Of a stretch of 46,444 nt of DNA, positions 16,379 through 25,200 are shown piece by piece (position 1 is the stretch's first letter; each line of letters opens with the position of its first letter). A model generated the notes under the pieces. The model did not search any database. It worked only from the letters and a program-made list of their open reading frames with translations, and was not told where the DNA came from. The DNA lies in contig JAZRRE010000014.1 in the NCBI GenBank assembly GCA_045650505.1, positions 1-46,444 on the forward strand, given 5' to 3'. The position numbers and the translations under genes are program-made. The stretch comes from RGIG1681 sp045650505. Lineage in GTDB: Bacteria > Bacillota > Clostridia > Christensenellales > UBA1242.

Positions 16379-16732
16379 ATGTTTTGTAAAAAATGTGGTG
16401 AAGAAATTAATGATGAAGCAGTAATATGCCCTAAATGTGGCTGCGAAACAGGTATTAAAACTGAAAAAACACCTGCTGAAATTGATGAACCAAAAACAGG
16501 AATCGGTGTCGTATTAGGATTATTTTTAGGAATAATAGGTTTAATAATTGGACTTTGTCTTTACAAAGAAGGAAGTATTGCAAGAAAAACATTTATCAAA
16601 GCTTGGACTATAACATTTGTTGTATCTATTGCTATTTGTGTTTTATTTTTCATTATTTCAATGGTAAATTTAAATAACGCAATAAATGACATTAACGATA
16701 GTTATAGTGACTTATATAACGGATATTACTAA
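16379..16732 (+). CDS. Zinc-ribbon membrane protein
   Basis: A 117-aa protein. C3, C6, C17 and C20 form an N-terminal zinc ribbon (CKKCG and CPKCG pairs) on the cytoplasmic side. After a short linker come two hydrophobic segments, about residues 41-61 (glycine-rich) and 75-96, and a polar tail rich in Asn, Asp and Tyr. Such proteins are common in Firmicutes but have no known function. A perfect AAAGGAGG lies 7 nt before the ATG. It is divergent from the Xre gene, shares its operators, and is the only plus-strand gene for several kb. The pair resembles a small repressor-controlled module. Confidence 0.8.
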   Translation: MFCKKCGEEINDEAVICPKCGCETGIKTEKTPAEIDEPKTGIGVVLGLFLGIIGLIIGLCLYKEGSIARKTFIKAWTITFVVSIAICVLFFIISMVNLNNAINDINDSYSDLYNGYY

Positions 16733-16737
16733 TAAAA

Positions 16738-16770
16738 AAAACACCCTTTCGGGTGTTCTTTTTATTTTTC
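16738..16770. terminator. Bidirectional terminator between the zinc-ribbon gene and khpA
   Basis: ACACCC-tttc-GGGTGT stem (16741-16756) with an A-run on the left and a T-run on the right, suited to ending transcription from both convergent genes. Confidence 0.9.
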
Positions 16771-16992
16771 AAATTTAACAAAAACTCTTTTGTTGTTCTT
16801 TTTTGCAGAAGTTTTAACAACAGTTCTAATTGCTGTTGCAACTTTTCCACTTCTTCCAATAATTCTGCCGAAATCTTCTTCAGCAATTTTAACAACATAA
16901 ACAGTTTCTCTTTCTTTATCTTGTTCACTAACTTCAACTGCGTCTGGGTTTGCAACAAGATTTTTTACCATAAATTCAACTAACTCTTTCAT
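16762..16992 (-). CDS. khpA: KhpA, KH-domain RNA-binding protein
   Basis: A 76-aa single KH domain with the GRIIGRSGKVATAIR loop that grips RNA. The family works with KhpB in global RNA binding and affects cell division and sRNAs in several Firmicutes. I chose the ATG at 16992 because the protein then begins MKELVEFMVKNLV, as in relatives, with AGGTGA 7 nt upstream; a GTG at 17001 is less likely. It follows rpsP after a short gap in the ylxM-ffh-rpsP operon, as in Bacillus (ylqC). Confidence 0.93.
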   Translation of the reverse strand: MKELVEFMVKNLVANPDAVEVSEQDKERETVYVVKIAEEDFGRIIGRSGKVATAIRTVVKTSAKKNNKRVFVKFEK

Positions 16993-17006
16993 AAGCGTCA
17001 CCTGAA

Positions 17007-17270
17007 TTATTTAGATTTTTTATCAGCTTCAACAATGCCTTCTTTAACTAAAAGAGCTTTAACTGTTTCAGTTGGTTGAGCACCATTTTTAATCCAAGTT
17101 TTAGCTTTTTCTGCATCGATTTTAACTTCAGCTGGGTTTGTTAATGGATTGTATGTTCCGATTAAATCAATATATTTTGCATCTCTTGCAACTCTTGAAT
17201 CTGCAACAACAACACGATAAAAAGGAGCCTTTTTATCACCCATTCTTGTAAGTCTCATTTTAACTGCCAT
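17007..17270 (-). CDS. rpsP: 30S ribosomal protein S16
   Basis: The 87-aa product is normal length and has the S16 start MAVKMRLTRMGDKKAPFYRVVVADSR and the family blocks LIGTYNPLTNP and AKTWIKNGAQPT. GGAGG lies about 9 nt upstream of the ATG. It is the third gene of ylxM-ffh-rpsP-khpA. A small hairpin with a 5-bp stem lies in the 68-nt gap after ffh, too weak to be called a terminator. Confidence 0.97.
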   Translation of the reverse strand: MAVKMRLTRMGDKKAPFYRVVVADSRVARDAKYIDLIGTYNPLTNPAEVKIDAEKAKTWIKNGAQPTETVKALLVKEGIVEADKKSK

Positions 17271-17338
17271 TTTTTATTCCTCCGATTGTTTATTTTGTTT
17301 GATTTATCATACACAGTGTCTTTCACTGAAATATGCCA

Positions 17339-18667
17339 TTAAAAATTAAATTTTCTTCCAAGCAATTTTTGAAGTTTTCCGTTATTCATTCCCTTCATCA
17401 TTTGCTTTGTTTGTTCGAATTGCTTGATAAGTGAATTCACATCTTGAATTGTGGTTGCACTGCCTTGAGCAATTCTCTTTTTGTTGCCTGCCTTGATTAA
17501 ATCAGGGTTAAGCCTTTCTTTTTTGGTCATTGATTGAATGATTGCCTTATATTTTTTAAGTTTGGTTTCATCAACATCACCAACCTTAAACTTGCTTCCA
17601 GCACCAGGAATCATACTAATCAAATCTGCAAGATTTCCCATTTTTGAAATTTGTTCAAATTGAATCAAGAAATCTTCAAATGAAAAGGTGTTCTTTCTAA
17701 TGTTTTCTTCAACCTTTTTCATTTCTGCTTCATCAACACTTGCTTGGGCTTTGTCGATAAGTGTTAAAACATCACCCATACCAAGAATTCTTGAAGCCAT
17801 ACGGTCTGGGTGGAATGGTTCAATATCACCAATCTTTTCACCAACACCACAGAACTTAATTGGCTTGCCGGTCACTGCCTTAACTGAAAGCGCAACACCA
17901 CCACGAGTGTCACCATCAAGTTTGGTAACAAGCACACCTGAAATTTCAAGTCTGTCATTGAACTCTTTTGCAACATTAACAGATTCTTGACCTGTCATTG
18001 CGTCGATTGTGAGCAATATTTCAGTTGGCTTAACAGCCTTCTTGATATTCTCAAGCTCTTTCATAAGTTCTTCATTGATTTGAAGACGACCAGCAGTATC
18101 GATAATAACAGTGTCATTACCCATACGCTTTGCATGTTCAATTGCTGCTTCAGCAATTTTCACAGGGTTTCCTGTGCCTTTTTCAAAGAAATCAACTCCA
18201 GCATTTGCTGCGCCGATTTTAAGTTGACCAATTGCCGCAGGTCTGTAAACATCACACGCAACAAGCATAGGTTTTTTACCTTGTTTTTTAAGCATAAAAC
18301 CAAGTTTGCCACACATTGTGGTTTTACCTGCACCTTGAAGACCACACATCATAATAACAGTTGGTGGTGCATCAGACACTTCAAGTTTAGCATTTGTTTC
18401 ACCCATAAGGCTCACAAGTTCATCACGAACAATCTTGATAACTTGTTGACCAGGAGTCAAACTGTTTAAAATTGCTTCGCCAACAGCCTTTTCAGAAACT
18501 TTGTTGATAAAATCTTTTGCAACCAAAAAGTTAACATCGGCTTCAAGAAGTGCAATTCTAACTTCACGCATTGCTTGTTTAATTTCAAGTTCGGTAAGTT
18601 TGCCGTGCTTTGTCAACTTTGAAAATATGTGATTAAGTCTATCACCTAATGCCTCAAATAAACTCAC
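17339..18667 (-). CDS. ffh: Signal recognition particle protein Ffh
   Basis: GTPase that binds signal peptides and SRP RNA and docks with FtsY, whose gene lies a few kb to the right. The 442-aa protein has the N domain, G1 GLQGAGKTTMCGKLG, the VACDVYRPAA insertion-box region, DTAGR, TKLDGD and a methionine-containing M domain (QMMKGMNNGKLQKLLG). It starts with GTG at 18667, preceded at 7 nt by AAAGGAG; no ATG alternative is near. It follows ylxM after 12 nt. Confidence 0.97.
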   Translation of the reverse strand: MSLFEALGDRLNHIFSKLTKHGKLTELEIKQAMREVRIALLEADVNFLVAKDFINKVSEKAVGEAILNSLTPGQQVIKIVRDELVSLMGETNAKLEVSDAPPTVIMMCGLQGAGKTTMCGKLGFMLKKQGKKPMLVACDVYRPAAIGQLKIGAANAGVDFFEKGTGNPVKIAEAAIEHAKRMGNDTVIIDTAGRLQINEELMKELENIKKAVKPTEILLTIDAMTGQESVNVAKEFNDRLEISGVLVTKLDGDTRGGVALSVKAVTGKPIKFCGVGEKIGDIEPFHPDRMASRILGMGDVLTLIDKAQASVDEAEMKKVEENIRKNTFSFEDFLIQFEQISKMGNLADLISMIPGAGSKFKVGDVDETKLKKYKAIIQSMTKKERLNPDLIKAGNKKRIAQGSATTIQDVNSLIKQFEQTKQMMKGMNNGKLQKLLGRKFNF

Positions 18668-18679
18668 TAGTATTCTCCT

Positions 18680-19015
18680 TTATATTAGGTTTATAACATC
18701 ATCAATAATATCTATTGACTTCTTTTGATTTTCATCAGTTTCTTTCAAAAATGATTTAGCATTTGAAAGCATTTGTTTTGCCTTAAAAAGATTTTCAGCA
18801 ATATGGCACTTGTCTTCCATTTGAATAAGTTGTTTTTTCGCCTTAACTATTGCGTCGTGCACAGCCTGCCTTGAATCGCCGAGAAGTTCAGCAAGTTCGC
18901 TTTCGCCAAGGTCAAGGTTCAAAAACTTATCCATAACATTTCTTTGCTTGTTTGAAAGCAAATTTCCGTAAATGTCAAACAAGATTGTATATTCGTAAAA
19001 TTCTTCAAACTGCAT
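18680..19015 (-). CDS. ylxM: YlxM, SRP-associated helix-turn-helix protein
   Basis: A 111-aa protein with the YlxM core: EYTILFDIYGNLLSNKQ, LNLDLGESELAELLG, SRQAVHDAIVKAKKQL. The family resembles sigma-factor region 4 and modulates SRP GTPase activity in Gram-positives. The C-terminus is a long charged helix. The ATG at 19015 is preferred over a longer reading because family members start there and AAAGGAA lies upstream. It is the first gene of the ffh operon. Confidence 0.9.
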   Translation of the reverse strand: MQFEEFYEYTILFDIYGNLLSNKQRNVMDKFLNLDLGESELAELLGDSRQAVHDAIVKAKKQLIQMEDKCHIAENLFKAKQMLSNAKSFLKETDENQKKSIDIIDDVINLI

Positions 19016-19052
19016 AACAAGTTTTCCTTTGTAAAGCATTTTTACTTTACAT

Positions 19053-19081
19053 AGTATAAAACATTCTCTATTAAATGTCAA
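19053..19081 (-). promoter_or_regulatory. Promoter of the ylxM-ffh-rpsP-khpA operon
   Basis: Perfect TTGACA (19076-19081), 17-nt spacer, TATACT (19053-19058) on the minus strand. Confidence 0.88.
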
Positions 19082-19129
19082 TAGAAAATGTAGAAAATAT
19101 TGTATTATTATAGAATATTAAAATATTTA

Positions 19130-19138
19130 TGTTATAAT
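19130..19138 (+). promoter_or_regulatory. Extended -10 promoter of the zinc-ribbon nuclease gene
   Basis: TGT directly before a perfect TATAAT (19133-19138) makes an extended -10; no -35 match is seen 17 nt upstream. The start site would fall within one or two bases of the ATG at 19147. Confidence 0.6.
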
Positions 19139-19146
19139 ACGAATAT

Positions 19147-20580
19147 ATGAAAAAAGATTTAATCATTAATAATCAAGAAATAATGAAAGAATGGCATTGG
19201 GAGAAAAACAATTCTCTCAATATTTTTCCCGACCAATTAACATGTGGAAGTAGCAAAAGAGTTTGGTGGAAATGTGCACAAAACCATAGTTGGCAAACCT
19301 CTATTGGAAACAGAATTAAAGGACATAATTGCCCATATTGTTCAGGAAGATTTACGATAAAAGGAACCAATGATTTAAAAACAATTAATCCAATGTTAGC
19401 AAAAGAATGGAATTATGATAAAAATGAAAATTTAAAACCTGAAGATGTTTCATTTGGTTCAAGTAAAAAAGTTTGGTGGAAATGTAAATATGGTCACGAG
19501 TGGATTACTTCAATATCTAATAGAAATAAAAAAAGAGGCTGCCCTATATGTTCAATGTATAGACACATATCCATACCAGAAAAAGTTATTTATTACTATT
19601 TTTCACAAGTATTTTCTATTAAAGAAAACATAAAAATCAATAATCAAATGGAATTAGATATATTCATTCCAAAATTAAATCTAGGTATTGAATATGATGG
19701 TCGTGCTTGGCATAAAAACATAGATAGAGATATCAAAAAAGACAAGTTTTGTGAATTAAATGATATTAAATTAATAAGAATTAGAGAAAACGGTTTACCT
19801 GACTATAATACAAATTCATATATTATAAAAACACAAACTCCTGATTCAGATTTAAATTTTATGAAACAAGTTTTAATTGATTTACTAAATTATATTAATC
19901 AAACTTACAACCTAAAAACAACTATAGATTTTAATATAGATAGAGATTACTATTCTATTCTATCATTAGTTGAAAAGTTTGAAATGGAAAATTCACTATC
20001 CATAAAATTTCCAGAATTACTAAAAGAATGGGATTATAATAAAAATGGAAATTTAAACCCAAAAATGATATCAAAGGGGTCAAGTAAAAAAGTTTGGTGG
20101 AAATGTAAATATGGTCACGAATGGAGAACAGCAATTAATAATAGAACTAATGATAGCAATAAAAATCAATGTCCTTACTGTCAAAAAAAGAAAACTATTA
20201 TTGGAATTAACGATATAGTAACTCTAAAATCTCCCTTTCTTATAGATTGGGATTATAATAAAAATAATACTCCACCAAATAATTTTATGGAACATTCTGG
20301 AATTAAAGTTTGGTGGAAATGTCATATGTGTGGTTTTGAATGGCAATCAACCATTGATTCTAGAAGTAAACATGGTTGCAGATATTGTTCAAGAAAAGAG
20401 GCTTGGAAACATCGTGTTAAACCAATTAAAAATACAGATACTGGTGAAATTTTTAATTCTATATCAGAAGCAAGTCTAAAATATAATATTAAATCCAATT
20501 TAATACGAAGAGTTTGCACTGGAGAAAGAAAAACCACTGGTGGCTTTCACTGGAAATATATTGATAATAAAAAAGACTAA
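19147..20580 (+). CDS. Zinc-ribbon / PD-(D/E)XK-like nuclease / zinc-ribbon / NUMOD1-like protein
   Basis: A 477-aa modular protein. Four zinc-ribbon repeats of the DUF4379 type (RVWWKC-x3-H-x-W, then a CPYC-type pair) sit at about residues 20-66, 85-136, 294-346 and 367-415; the fourth uses CHMCG in place of the C-x3-H. Between the pairs lies a Vsr/DUF559-like nuclease domain (about 140-250) with E169, D171, IEYDG (E182, D184), H189 and a later LIRIREN strand. The C-terminus (425-472) reads like a NUMOD1 or IENR1 DNA-binding module of homing endonucleases (GEIFNSISEASLKYNI, then TTGGFHWKY). The gene is AT-rich, favours TTA, AGA and ATA, and has no Shine-Dalgarno. It could be a mobile or defence nuclease; function is inferred. 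Confidence 0.8.
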   Translation: MKKDLIINNQEIMKEWHWEKNNSLNIFPDQLTCGSSKRVWWKCAQNHSWQTSIGNRIKGHNCPYCSGRFTIKGTNDLKTINPMLAKEWNYDKNENLKPEDVSFGSSKKVWWKCKYGHEWITSISNRNKKRGCPICSMYRHISIPEKVIYYYFSQVFSIKENIKINNQMELDIFIPKLNLGIEYDGRAWHKNIDRDIKKDKFCELNDIKLIRIRENGLPDYNTNSYIIKTQTPDSDLNFMKQVLIDLLNYINQTYNLKTTIDFNIDRDYYSILSLVEKFEMENSLSIKFPELLKEWDYNKNGNLNPKMISKGSSKKVWWKCKYGHEWRTAINNRTNDSNKNQCPYCQKKKTIIGINDIVTLKSPFLIDWDYNKNNTPPNNFMEHSGIKVWWKCHMCGFEWQSTIDSRSKHGCRYCSRKEAWKHRVKPIKNTDTGEIFNSISEASLKYNIKSNLIRRVCTGERKTTGGFHWKYIDNKKD

Positions 20581-20607
20581 ACATTTTCGTTTAGTCTTTT
20601 TGTTTTT
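20571..20607. terminator. Terminator of the zinc-ribbon nuclease gene, probably bidirectional
   Basis: A 12-bp perfect stem (20571-20582 with 20589-20600, loop of 6) including the stop codon, followed by TGTTTTT on the plus strand. It also overlaps the 3' end of the convergent PAP2 gene. Confidence 0.85.
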
Positions 20608-21265
20608 CTATTTTCTTTTCAATAAGTTTAAGCACGCCGTGGAAAATAAACACAAGTGCAAGTGAAATCAAAATTCCACCGATTATGTCTGTGAACCAGT
20701 GCATTCCTGACAAAAGTCTGCCAAGAACAATAATCACCATAACCACAACACTGATAGCATCAAGTGTGATAACAAGTTTTTTCTTGTTCTCAAATAGTCT
20801 TTTAATTTCAATGATTGCTGAACCCAAAATGCAAATAGAAAGCATTGTGTGTGATGACGGATAAGACGCTTCAAGCACACCTTCTATAAGAACAGGTCTG
20901 TTATTTATAACAAGCACTTCAAACAAAATATATGTGAGTGCAACCACCACATAAAACACTCCAAGTGCCAAAATGTGATTATCAACCATTTTTAAACTTT
21001 TTCTTTTGATTAGTTGAACAAGCCCAACAATAACAAACATACCTGCTAAAATGAGTGCAAGAGTTCCAAAAAACTCTGAAATGTTATACCATGTGTCACT
21101 TGTTCCTATTCCTTTAAAAATTGAATCATTCATTTTTGAAAAACCAACTTTTGAGCCAAGCGGACCAACCGCTGCAACATCAACAACTTTCACTAACACC
21201 GTGAACACCACAAACGCCACAAAAAGTGAAATGCCTGCAATTAAACTTTTATTTAACTTTTTCAT
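20591..21265 (-). CDS. PAP2-family membrane phosphatase
   Basis: A 224-aa integral membrane protein with about five hydrophobic segments. It carries the three PAP2 motifs: NNRPV, SYPSSHT, and GRLLSGMHWFTD, whose histidines form the phosphatase site at the outer membrane face. Likely substrates are lipid phosphates such as undecaprenyl pyrophosphate or phosphatidate; the sequence does not decide. The ATG at 21265 has AGGGG 8 nt upstream. It follows ftsY after 16 nt and is the last gene of the plsX-rnc-smc-ftsY unit. Confidence 0.88.
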   Translation of the reverse strand: MKKLNKSLIAGISLFVAFVVFTVLVKVVDVAAVGPLGSKVGFSKMNDSIFKGIGTSDTWYNISEFFGTLALILAGMFVIVGLVQLIKRKSLKMVDNHILALGVFYVVVALTYILFEVLVINNRPVLIEGVLEASYPSSHTMLSICILGSAIIEIKRLFENKKKLVITLDAISVVVMVIIVLGRLLSGMHWFTDIIGGILISLALVFIFHGVLKLIEKKIEKQKD

Positions 21266-21281
21266 AAGTAAACCCCTACTT

Positions 21282-22181
21282 TTATTCAAAAATTGCTTCG
21301 ACAAATTCATCTGCATCAAAATCTAAAAGGTCTTCAGCAGTTTCGCCAACACCAATATATCTCATTGCGATATCATAAGTTCTTGCAAGTTCAATAACAA
21401 AACCACCCTTGCTTGTGCCATCAAGTTTTGTAACACAAAGGTCTGTCAAACCAACCGCTTCATCAAACAAACGAACTTGTTCTTTTGAGTTTTGACCAGT
21501 TGTGCCATCAATAACAATAAGTTTGTGATATTCAGCCTCTGGCCATTCTTTTGAAACAACCTTGCCTATCTTTTTCAACTCTTCCATCAAGTTAACTTTG
21601 TTGTGAAGACGACCAGCAGTGTCAATCAAAAGCACATCAGCATCTTTTGCTTTTGCTGAAGAAATTGCATCAAACACAACAGCAGAAGCATCAGCACCTT
21701 GTTCACCTGAAACATATTTTGCTTTTGCTCTTTCTGCCCAAACTTTAAGTTGATCACCAGCAGCAGCCCTGAATGTGTCTGCCCCTGCAATAACAACTTT
21801 CTTCTTCATATTTGCAAACTTTTGAGCAATCTTTCCAATGGTGGTAGTTTTTCCAACACCATTAACACCAACAATCATAATTGCAAGTGGATATGAAAAT
21901 TCTTCCACTTCAGTTTCTTTCAAAATGTCTTTCAAAATGTCTTTTAAAATTTCTTTTGAGTCTTCTGTTTTTTTGATTTTTTGTGCTTTGATTCTGTCAC
22001 GAAGTTCATCTAAAATTTCTTCAGCGGTAACAGCACCAATGTCCGCAGAAATTAAAATATATTCAAGTTCTTCAAAAAAATCTTCATCAATTTCGTTGCC
22101 TGTGAAGATGTATTTCATCTTTTCAGAAAATGATTTTTTTGTGTTTTTTAAACCATTAACGAGTCTAGAAAAAAATCCCAT
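21282..22181 (-). CDS. ftsY: FtsY, SRP receptor
   Basis: GTPase that receives SRP-ribosome complexes at the membrane. The 299-aa protein is a compact form: short N-terminal helix (FFSRLVNGLKNTKKSF), N domain, G1 GVNGVGKTTTIGKIA, DTFRAAAGDQL, DTAGR, VTKLDGTSKGG and a C-terminal GVGETAEDLLDFD. It lacks the long acidic A domain of Escherichia coli. GGAG lies upstream of the ATG. It follows smc after a 98-nt gap containing a long hairpin. Confidence 0.96.
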   Translation of the reverse strand: MGFFSRLVNGLKNTKKSFSEKMKYIFTGNEIDEDFFEELEYILISADIGAVTAEEILDELRDRIKAQKIKKTEDSKEILKDILKDILKETEVEEFSYPLAIMIVGVNGVGKTTTIGKIAQKFANMKKKVVIAGADTFRAAAGDQLKVWAERAKAKYVSGEQGADASAVVFDAISSAKAKDADVLLIDTAGRLHNKVNLMEELKKIGKVVSKEWPEAEYHKLIVIDGTTGQNSKEQVRLFDEAVGLTDLCVTKLDGTSKGGFVIELARTYDIAMRYIGVGETAEDLLDFDADEFVEAIFE

Positions 22182-22219
22182 AATTACTCCAATTATTGCA
22201 AAAATTTTGTTATTTTACA

Positions 22220-22259
22220 CAAAATTGGCTAATTTTTAATCAAAAACTAACCAATTTTG
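22220..22259 (-). other. Long hairpin between smc and ftsY
   Basis: An almost perfect 18-bp stem, with two G-U pairs on the minus-strand RNA, closed by a GATT loop. The outer arms are CAAAATTGG (22220-22228) and CCAATTTTG (22251-22259). No T-run follows on the minus strand, so it is not a standard terminator; it may mark RNA processing, such as cleavage by the RNase III encoded in the same operon. Confidence 0.5.
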
Positions 22260-22279
22260 CAATTTTTATTCTTTTATTT

Positions 22280-25200
22280 TTACTGTGCATTATCAAGTTT
22301 GATAGCATCTGAAAGTTTAACAGAAACAACTTTTGAAACACCTTTTTCTTCCATAGTAACACCATAAAGAGCATCAGCAAGTTCCATTGTTGGTTTTCTG
22401 TGAGTGATGACAATGAACTGTGTGTCACCACTATAACGGTGAAGATATTTTGCATATCTTTCAACATTGGCATCATCAAGCGCCGCTTCAATTTCGTCCA
22501 AAACACAGAATGGCATTGGGCGAAGTTTCAAAATTGAGAACAATATTGCAACGGCTGTAAGTGCCTTTTCACCACCTGATAAGAGTGTGATGTTTTGAAG
22601 TTTTTTGCCTGGTGGCTCTGCAATAATATCAATGCCACACTCAAGAACATTGTTTTCATCATCAAGACAAATATCTGCTCTTCCACCACCAAATAGTTCT
22701 CTAAATATAACTTGGAAGTTTGCTCTGATTTGATTAAATCTCTCTTTAAACTTCTCTTCCATTCTTGTTGTTAAATCTTTAATGATAGACTCTAAATCAG
22801 CCTTTGCTCTTTCTAAATCATCGCGTTGTTTAGACATATCATCATAACGCTCTGAAATGAGTTTAATGTCTTCAATTGCAGAAAGGTTAACATTTCCAAG
22901 TCTGCTAATTTTTCTCTTAATTTCAGCAGCCTCTTCACCGCCTGCTTTGATATCAAACTCATCAAGCACAACTGCCTTTGCATCAGCATAAGTCATTTGA
23001 TATTGTTCCCAAACCCTATTTTGCAAGTTTTCAAGTTCAGTATCAATTTTAACAATATGATTTTCTTCTTTTGCTTTTTTGTCGCTTGCGCGTTGAATTT
23101 CGCCGGTTAAGAGCATTTTATTTGCATCGGCTTCATTCATTTTTGCCTGACATTTTTTCTTATCATCAACAACAGTCGCAATCTTTTCACGAACAAGTTC
23201 AACTTTTTTCGCACTTGAAGAAAACGCATTTGTTGCCATAATATCTGCAACATTTTGCTCATAATCAGCAATAAGTTGATTATTCTTTTGAACTTCAAGC
23301 ATTGTTTCTTTTGTTTTATATTCGTTTTGAGCAGTTGCAACCAAAAGTCTTTCAATATCGGTTTCAGTTGTTTTTAAATTATTCTTTTCAGTTTCAAGAC
23401 TAATTCTAATCTCACCAAGTTTTTGGAATAACTCATCTCTTTCACCGCGAAGTTTTGCAAATGTGTCACTTGCTTGTTTTTTATTTTCGCTTGCTTTTGA
23501 CTTTTTAGAATCAACACTTTGTTGTTCTTCTGTGATTTTTGCGATTTGATTTTCAACAAAATCAATCTTATCTAAAATTGCAGTGAATGAAATTTCAAGG
23601 TCTGCAAGTTCTTCTTCTGCATCATCTTTTTGATTTTCAAGTGCATCAATAATTGCTTCAAGTTTTTGTTTGCTTGCCTCAATATTATGAATCTCATCAC
23701 CAATTTTAGACATTTCGTCTGAAAGTTCTGTGCCTTTATTTTTCAACACTTCTTGTTTTGAAGTGAGTTCATCAATTTCAGTTTTAACTTTTTCAAGTTT
23801 AACTTTAAGTTCTTCAATTTCTCTGTCACGACTTAAGAGCCCAACACCGTTATCTTTTCGGCTTCCACCAGTGAGTGTTCCTTGAGGGCTGAAAACATCG
23901 CCTTCAAGTGTTACAACTTTGCTTGAATAATTTGTTGCTCTTGAGAACTCAAGTGCATTGTCGGTTGTGTCAACAATAACAGTTGAACCAAGCAAACTGT
24001 TAAACACTCTTTCATATTTCTTATCAAACTCAATAAGTTCACTCGCAACACCCAAAACACCTTTCATTGAAAGTTTTGATTCAACAAGTGCTGAAATTGT
24101 TCTTTCTTTAACTGATGTCACTGGCAAGAATGTTACACGACCAAACTTATTGTTTTTTAAGTATGCAATCAAGTCTTTTGCATCATCTTCATTTTTAGTA
24201 ACAATATTTTGAACACTTGCACCAAGTGCCATTTCGATTGCAACTTCATATTTTGAAGGAACTCTCATAAGTGAAGCAACAGCACCAATAACCTTTCCAC
24301 CAATGCTGGTGCCTTCTTGAGCCTGTTCAAGAAGTCTTTTAACTGAAATTGCAAAACCTTCATTATATTCTTTCATTTCTGAAAGCACATTGAGTTTACT
24401 TAAGCCTGAATGATATTCAACTTTCTTTTCATCAATAAGTTCACTAATTTCAGCGTATTCTTCATTTATCTCATTGATTTTTTCAATGATAGCAGATTTT
24501 TCTTCTTGCTTTTGTTCTTGTTTTTCTTCTTGTTTTTCAATTTCTTCTTCAGCAGTTTCGATTCTTGAATCATACTCTCTCTTGTTTGATTCAAGTTCAT
24601 CTTTTTCACTGTTGAGTTCTGCTTGTCTTGCCTTTAAAGATTCAAGTTCAGTTTGATATTTCAAAAGCAATGATTTAATATCACCAGATTGCTCAAGTGT
24701 TGAATAAAACTCTGAATCTAAACTTTCAGCATTTGTTTCACCCAAACTTAACTTTTCAATTGTTGATGAATAACTTGATTCACATTGTTTTAATTCGTGT
24801 TCAAGTGTTTTTATTGATTCTTCAAGTTCTTGCTTTTTAGCATTCAATTCTTCGCTTTCTTTTGCTTGATTTTCTGCAACAAACTTTCCATTTTCAATTT
24901 CAGCAAGCATTTTTTCATTTTGCTCTTTCAAAATTGAAATTTTTTCATTATAAAGTTTGATTTCACCATTTTGTTTTTCAAGGTCAACGGTTAAGTTTAA
25001 AAGTTCATCACGAAGATTTCCAATAGTTTCATCAAGTTCAGCAATACGATTTTGCATAAAATCATACTCATTCATTGACTGCTCAAGTTCAGTTTGTTTA
25101 AGAGCAAGTTCTTCATTGATTGCATTAATAACTTCATAAATCTTTTGTTTTTGCACACTTGAATTGTCATATTGATAAACATAAATGTTGATTTCAAGTT

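Noticed and set aside
17300..17322. Terminator between ffh and rpsP
   Set aside because: A 5-bp stem with no T-run; too weak.
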